Part shown: positions 5,030-5,430 of the stretch, one piece after another
Layout: every line of letters starts with the position of its first letter
Numbering within the stretch: position 1 is the stretch's first letter
Source of the DNA: Rhodospirillaceae bacterium
GTDB lineage: Bacteria; Pseudomonadota; Alphaproteobacteria; UBA9219
Reading direction: 5' to 3'
NCBI GenBank assembly: GCA_003504035.1
Contig: DOBW01000102.1
Coordinates: forward strand, 311 to 5,740
DNA length: 5,430 nt
Notes under the pieces: model-generated
Database searches by the model: none
What the model saw: only the letters and a program-made list of their open reading frames with translations
Told to the model about the DNA's origin: nothing
Position numbers and translations under genes: made by a program

Positions 5030-5161
5030 TGTTGGGAGTCGATCTAGAACTCAAGGGAGAGGCTGGTCAATCTATTGAATTACAATACAAAAAGCACAAA
5101 TTTTGAGGCAGGCTGGTTTGTGTTGGCCGGATTGACTAAACACCCATTGAAACTCCCAACA
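5030..5161. repeat. Nested inverted repeats between the tRNA and the HTH-PIN operon
   Basis: TGTTGGGAGT (5030-5039) is inverted at 5152-5161, GTCAATC (5066-5072) at 5130-5136 and CACAAA (5095-5100) at 5117-5122. The three pairs are nested and nearly concentric around base 5100. No gene is apparent here. It could be a structured RNA read through from the tRNA, a small relic element or a recombination site. One 10-bp pair at this spacing is expected about once by chance in a window this size, so only the nesting is notable. Confidence 0.25.
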
Positions 5162-5208
5162 GATGTTAATAAGGCTCGCGAAATATCCTGTAACCTATTG
5201 AAAGAAAA

Positions 5209-5284
<76 letters not shown>

Positions 5285-5311
5285 AAAGGTCTCGACTTTC
5301 GAGAGCCCCGC

Positions 5312-5340
5312 ATTTAGGGAACGGCGCTGGTGCCTGTCAA
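5312..5340 (-). promoter_or_regulatory. Promoter of the tRNA-Ala gene
   Basis: On the minus strand, a perfect TTGACA (5340-5335) and CTAAAT (5317-5312) are 17 bases apart, followed by a GC-rich discriminator (GCGGGG). Such discriminators are typical of stable-RNA promoters under stringent control. The mature tRNA begins 27 bases downstream of the -10 element, giving a short 5' leader. Confidence 0.75.
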
Positions 5341-5430
5341 GCGAGGCCCACGCCGGCATTGGCGCCAGCCGAGGCGTTCTTCGGACTTGCCCTTGAGGGC
5401 GCCTGTCCGCCGCATGGGACCTTAGTGCCG
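5341..5430. other. GC-rich segment upstream of the tRNA gene, no gene identified
   Basis: 64 of 90 bases are G or C, well above the rest of the window. On the minus strand one frame stays open from the window edge to a TGA overlapping the tRNA promoter's -35 region; it is alanine/glycine-rich and not recognised, so it could be the tail of an upstream gene. A short GCCCT/AGGGC inverted repeat (5391-5402) is present. Nothing firmer can be said. Confidence 0.3.

Overview
The window looks bacterial, most likely alphaproteobacterial. The grounds are the tRNA-Ala(GGC) body, its TTGACA-N17-CTAAAT promoter with a GC-rich discriminator, and the PrmC-like protein's LSPELRDYDP-type segment. This placement is an inference from a few motifs. 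Most of the window has middling GC. The last 90 bases, upstream of the tRNA, are strikingly GC-rich (64 of 90 by my count).

Layout, left to right. (1) Bases 1-597 (+) hold the 3' part of a HemK/PrmC-like methyltransferase gene, cut by the window edge. (2) A 98-bp convergent gap carries weak hairpins. (3) Bases 696-2339 (-) encode a large GT4-type glycosyltransferase with an unusual C-terminal extension. (4) Bases 2340-2604 hold no large gene. They contain a sequence matching, from memory, the end of IS903-type (IS5 family) insertion sequences, followed by a 38-codon ORF with a good ribosome binding site; this may be a decayed IS end. (5) Bases 2605-3203 (-) encode a RelE/ParE-type toxin and its Phd/YefM-type antitoxin, with a recognisable promoter overlapped by a palindrome. 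(6) Bases 3271-3613 form a patchwork of very small ORFs, one resembling the start of a phage tail tape-measure protein. I read this as phage debris. (7) Bases 3651-4906 (-) are a tightly packed operon: an excisionase-type HTH protein, a PIN-domain protein and a small unknown protein. This is a second toxin-antitoxin-like module. Its leader carries five 10-bp repeats in exact helical phase, next to a good promoter. (8) Bases 5209-5284 (-) are a tRNA-Ala(GGC) gene with an acceptor-stem mismatch, driven by its own promoter at 5312-5340.

Together this resembles an accessory or island-like stretch: two co-oriented toxin-antitoxin modules, phage and IS scraps, and a tRNA at the edge where base composition changes. 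Both modules probably repress themselves through their DNA-binding antitoxins. The most unusual item is the phased repeat array in the HTH-PIN operon leader together with the uncharacterised third gene. No integrase, CRISPR array or rRNA is visible, so the island reading rests on context only.
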